Assembly: GCA_030737875.1 (NCBI GenBank)
Contig: CM060915.1
Span: forward strand, 635,688,786-635,752,785
DNA: 64,000 bases
Source: Allium sativum
Taxonomy: Eukaryota; Streptophyta; Magnoliopsida; Asparagales; Amaryllidaceae
Reading direction: 5' to 3'
This document shows, piece after piece, positions 59,330 to 64,000 of the stretch. How positions within the stretch are numbered: position 1 is the first letter of the stretch; each line of letters starts with the position of its first letter. Under the pieces are notes generated by a model. That model was not told the DNA's origin. It worked only from the letters and a program-made list of their open reading frames with translations, and ran no database searches. The position numbers were made by a program, and so were the translations under genes.

Positions 59330-61640
59330 TAACCAATTTTAATACTACTAACATGTTGACGATAATGAAAAAACATGTTATTTTATTCCTAATGTCGAAT
59401 AAAAATGTATTTTACTCGCATAATTTTCCTATATGTTTTTAATGTCTAATAAGAGGTAATTTATTCACATGACCTTATTGCTGATGATAAATAAAAAGGT
59501 AATTCCTATTTTCTTTTATTTGTATATAAATTCCTATTCTAAACTTTAACAAATACAAAGAAATGTTTTATTTGTGAGTATAGTTCCAAATCATAGCATG
59601 TGAAATGCCTCCGTACACAAGTTCTATTGTATGATTTAACAATAAAATATCATTTTAACTTACATATACTTCTAAGGTATGTTTTGACCAATAATATGAT
59701 TATTATACTTGCATATAAATTCTAATGTATGTTTTGCAAATAAAAATGATTATTATATTTGCATACAAATTCTATTTCAACAAAATGTATAAGAAGTGAT
59801 ACATCCATTTTGCTGACAATTCTATTTTTAACAAAATGAATATTTTTGTTGTAACACAAACCTATTTGACAAAAAATGTTATTTGTGTTTACTCTTTTAT
59901 TTAACAAAAATGTGATTTTTGTCTTATTCCAAATCTAGTTAACAAAAATGTGAATTTTGTTTTCAACAATCATATTTTACAAAATGTAAATTTTTGTTTC
60001 AACTATTATATTTTGACAAAAATAGCTAATTTGGTTCAACTAATCTATTCCAACAAAACAATAAAGATAATGACTTTATTTTGTTGACAAATTTATTTCA
60101 ACAAAACAATAAGAATGATAACTTTGTTTTGTCGACAATTCTAATTCAACAAAACAGATGAAAGTGACAAGTTTGTTTTGTCGACAATTCTAATTCAACA
60201 AAACAAATGAAAGTAACATATTTGTTTGTCAAATCTAATGCGACAAAAAATGATAATGTTTGTTTTAACCATTATAATTTAACAAAAATGACCAATTTGT
60301 TTTAACTACGATAACTTGACAAAAGCGACAAATTGGATTTTAACTTTGATAATTTGACAAAAGTGACAATTTGGTTTCTACTTTTATAATTTGATAAAAA
60401 TGACAATTTTAGTTCTAACTTTTATAATTTGATAGAAGTGTATATTTTGTTTCAACTAATATGAATTGACAAGATGAATGTTTTTATTTAACTACACTAT
60501 ATTGACAAAAATGAATATTTTTATTTAACTACAGCATATTGTCAAAAATGAATATTTTTGTTTTTAACTATTCTGTAGTGACAAAAATGAGTATTTTTGT
60601 TTTAATCCGTTTTAGTGAACCAAAATGTATTCATTCTTTCTAATGAACTAAAATGTATTGAAAATGTATCTTTTAATGTTCTTTCTTTTATTGAAAAACA
60701 AATGACCATAAAAACATGATTTTTAATTCTACTCTTTTATGACAATAAAAATAAATCTTTTATTCCCTCTAACAGGTTTTAATACAAATGTTAATCTTAT
60801 TTCAACTAACATGTTCTAACACAAATGTTTTTTTTATTTCACTAACATGTTTTAACACAAATGTTAATTCTATTCCAACAAACATGTTTTGACAAAAATG
60901 TTATTTTTATTACAATAATCATGTTTTGACAAAAATGTTATTTTTATTTCAATAACCATGTTTGACAAAGATGTTTCTTTTATATCAATTCTTTATTGTA
61001 ACTAACTTGACAATAAAAATGATATTTTAAAACCACTCTTTCTAATGAAAACATATTACATAAAAAGTAATCTTTTAATCCTATTCTTTTTAATAAAAAC
61101 ATATTACATAAAAAGAAAAAAAATAGCCTTTTAAATTTCAATGTTTTGATTGGGACAGATTATCAATAAAAATGTAATCTTTAATGTTTGATTTTTTTTA
61201 TTGAAAACTAACTATATTAAAAATATAATCTTTTACTTCAACTCTTTTTGTTGTAACAATTTACAATAAAAATATAATCTTTTATTTCAACTGACATGTT
61301 TGCCAAAAATGTTATTTTTATTTCCATTGACATGTTTTGACAAAATCTATATTTTTGTTTCAAGAATCATGTTTCAACAAAATCTATATTTCTATTTCAA
61401 GAGTCATGTTTCGAGAAAATCTGTATTTTTATTTCAAGAATCATGTTTTGACAAAATGTCTCTTTTAATTTCAATAATTATATTTTGACAAAATGTCTCT
61501 TTTTATTTCAATAACTATATTTGACAAAACCATGTTTATTGTAAACAATACAATTGAATATTTTGTTGTTATTCTAATTTTAAACAAAACCAGGTTCAAT
61601 GTAAACAATAAAAATGAGATTTTTATCGTTAATCTAATTC
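59330..61640. repeat. Large degenerate tandem array in LTR D
   Basis: More than 2 kb of units of about 40-60 bases around CAACAAAATG...TTTTTGTTTYAACTA and CATGTTTTGACAAAAATGTT. Sub-families succeed each other: CAACAAAACA (60050-60240), TTGACAAAAATGAA (60290-60600), CATGTTTTGACAAAA (60780-61000 and 61300-61460). Confidence 0.88.
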
Positions 61641-62559
61641 TAAACAACCTATGCTTAACGTAACTAAATGGAAGATGAAACTTATATTATAGAATCAAAT
61701 CGATGTTCATAAATCTGAAATAAAAATAAATTTTTTATTTCAAATCGAGATCTAAATATTAACTGTAGATTCAAATTAAAGAATTTTTAGTATAGATCCA
61801 GAACTAATAAACATGAGCAGAACAATCAACAAATTTCAAACATCACAACAGATCTGATTTTATTTCCATATCTACATAGATTCCAAATAGCGAGAAGTAA
61901 TTTAATTAAATAGAAATCTCACTTCGATTTGTATGAATTTTCAAAGTGCTCCATTTCAGATCTGGTTCTTCCATTGTGAAGTGTTCGTTTCAAGGATTCC
62001 AACGCATCTTGAATTGTCCAATTCAGATGAGAATAGAAGAAGTTATCAGTGTTTATAGTTATACGATTTAATTAACATGATTATTCCTTATTTACCATTA
62101 GTTAAGAATTAATTACTTTAACTTCCACCGTTGATTATCTGATCTAAGGCCCTGCGTTTTCTTCCTCATCCTCGTGTACCTGCTCAAGTCACTAACCCAA
62201 AACATCATCACCAATCCCCCCTTGCGCAAGCCTCCAGACCCCCTCCGCCATCGATCAGAACACCTGATGTTGAAGCCCTTCGAGCGAGTCGCCACCGTCT
62301 CCACCCGTGACCAGCTTGCGCCCTCCTCTGAGTCTCAATCAGCATGCGAGCGTGGCCCCTTTGGGCAGAAAATTGGAGCCATCCACTTCACGAAATCCGA
62401 TCATCGCCTTATGGTTTTGAAGAGCTCGAAAAACTCATTAATTCTTGACTTGATTTCAGGTGGTAATTCGGCATATGGAGTGAGAGATTAAGAAATCAAT
62501 CTTGTTCGATTTCGGCCATTGAACGTAAGATGGCGGCTAGGTTTTAGAGATGAGGGTAA

Positions 62560-62574
62560 TAGGGTTTTATAATA
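62560..62574 (-). promoter_or_regulatory. TATA box with overlapping telo-like motif in LTR D
   Basis: The minus strand reads TATTATAAAACCCTA, joining a TATA box to AACCCTA, upstream of the leader. Confidence 0.55.
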
Positions 62575-63453
62575 TTTGAATATATATAATATTAAATTCA
62601 ATTAATTCTGAAAAAGCCCATTTATTCTCCTAAACTCCAAATCTAGCCCAACGAAAGTTGTCCCTAGGAAAATACCCATGTTTCGGACGCAATGGGCTAG
62701 CCCGTTTGATCATCTCTAGCTTGTTTTCTTTAATTTAAAATATAAAATATTTAATTATTAAATTTGATCGTACATTTTAATTTACTGGGGCCATATACTG
62801 ACTCTACGAGTTACAGAAAAATATATTTAGCTTTGTTTTGACGATACAGTTCTAACAAGACTAATTTCGTCGAATTCCAAGACCGTTTGAAAAATGGTCA
62901 TTTTCTAGTTGATCGAAATTGACTGAAATTGACAAAACACATTTTCTTTTTCTACGCTCAGATATTAATTCTAAAAATTATGAAAATTGAAATCTAGAAA
63001 TAATTTACATTCCGGTTCCAACATAAGTGGTTTCGTCGAAAACGGAGGTCGTTTGAAAAATTGCAATTTTTAATTATTAAAAAATATATATTAATTCCAT
63101 AGCGACTATTCTGAATTTTGAACTGCCCATATCTTTTGATCCCCGCTATGAAATTTCAATTTTTTAGATTCGTTGGAAAGATATTATTAAATAGATTCTA
63201 ATATTTTTGGTTTTACTAAAATCCGATTTATTCTGCATCCTGTACAGTCTGTCAAAGTTCAAATTCAAATTTTCAAACTACCACGCTATTTCTAACTCCT
63301 TTTGTAATTAAAATAAAATTTATTCATTCTAACTTCGATTTAAAATAAATTTTTGATCGTCATTATTTAAAATAAATTATTTTAAACATTTAAAATCTGC
63401 TAAAATTGATAAAATAAAATTTTTAATTGGTTCAGAAATTGCGAGTTGTTACA

Positions 63454-64000
63454 TTTTACTAATTAATAGACATTATACATAGCATATCCTTATACATATG
63501 ATCAAGAGCACCCCAAACAATGCAACGCCCCTATAGCCCTCCTGATTTCCACTACACATTCTTGTTTCTCTCTCTTTGCACTAACTCTCTCTCCCTCCAC
63601 TAACTCATGTAATTATAAATGAGTGGCTATTATTCGGGTGCAAAAGGGGTAACACAAAAGGGGGTGCCATATAACACAACTGTATATATAAGCACACACA
63701 GAGTTTAAAAGATCCCTAAAAGATGGAAAAAACCATAACATCTCTTAAGTTATTGCACTCACGTTATAAATTAATAGGAGATATAAAATCACGTAAACAT
63801 CTTTGATGCTGCTAAACGCATATTTCATTTGGTTTGATTTAACTTACATTAGAAATGTTAGTCCTGACTCAAGTATATTATTTTTTATTATGTTAGGGCC
63901 AGCTTGAGTTGTTTCAGTTTAGCCCAAGACATTGTATTAAAGATAAAGATGGAGATTCATAGTTTGTATTACTAGTATTATTCCACTGCGTTACTTGGCA
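63454..64000. other. Unassigned flank
   Basis: AT-rich sequence without similarity to the LTRs in the window. It starts with TTTTA. TATATATAAGCACACACAGAG at about 63683-63703 could be a TATA box next to a CA repeat. I see no coding region. Confidence 0.5.

Larger units (their letters stand above)
57838..63453 (-). mobile_element. LTR D, 5' part (minus strand)
   Basis: On the minus strand it starts TGTAACAACTCGCAATTTC at 63453 and carries the 5' module (about 63110-63310), paired blocks (62810-63060), the conserved box (near 62640-62700), a TATA box with telo-like AAACCCTA (62560-62574), a GC-richer leader (62140-62500), an AT-rich array (59330-61640), three repeats of the AAACCCAA block (58270-58735) and part of the 3' block (57838-58060). 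The 105-codon plus-strand frame 62174-62491 is antisense to the leader and has no known domain. Confidence 0.8.

Noticed and set aside
62174..62491. 105-codon plus-strand frame
   Set aside because: Antisense to the GC-rich leader of LTR D; no domain, and the region is non-coding in related LTRs.

Overview
The window is plant nuclear DNA, almost certainly from a eudicot-like genome rich in repeats. It is AT-rich, and I see no cellular protein gene, tRNA or rRNA. About 99% of it can be read as nested LTR retrotransposons. The assignment rests on LTR pairs, target-site duplications (TSDs), primer-binding sites (PBS), polypurine tracts (PPT) and recognisable Gag, protease, reverse transcriptase (RT), RNase H, integrase and chromodomain sequence. 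All comparisons were made by eye on the given sequence; no database was searched. Element names (A, A', B to F) are mine.

Layout. (1) 1-26117 is one old, diverged LTR (A', + strand), split by two insertions. The first is A (3148-15771, TSD AAGGT), a large non-coding derivative with 4.7 and 5.1 kb LTRs around a 2.7 kb non-coding interior. The second is an Athila-type element (17428-25661, TSD CTTGT) with 930 bp LTRs, a tRNA-Asp PBS and one intact Gag-protease reading frame but no polymerase. (2) 26118-28479 is probably the decayed interior of A'. (3) 28480-32368 is a degraded LTR-like block (F). (4) 32503-50371 is a minus-strand LTR (E), split by B (36004-49161, TSD AACAT). B is a 13.2 kb Ty3/gypsy chromovirus, probably Tekay/Del type, with a full-length Gag-Pol frame broken only by stop codons. 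(5) 50372-63453 is another minus-strand LTR (D), split by C (51312-57832, TSD TTAAC), a 6.5 kb solo LTR. (6) 63454-64000 is unassigned flank.

How the parts relate. A, A', B, C and D share several LTR blocks, the tRNA-iMet PBS (where an interior is present), an extended terminal inverted repeat close to TGTAAYRACCCG, and a common LTR plan: 5' modules, promoter, GC-rich leader, AT-rich tandem arrays, then a conserved 3' block. The non-coding A also shares a 3' internal motif with the coding element B. The simplest reading is that A is a non-autonomous relative mobilised by B-like chromoviruses. The Athila-type element would likewise need polymerase and integrase supplied from elsewhere.

The most interesting items are the intact Gag-protease element without polymerase, the shared cis motif linking A to B, the loss of the 5' LTR promoter of A by a deletion with templated filler, the modular build of the LTRs, and a tandem array of hairpins in LTR E.
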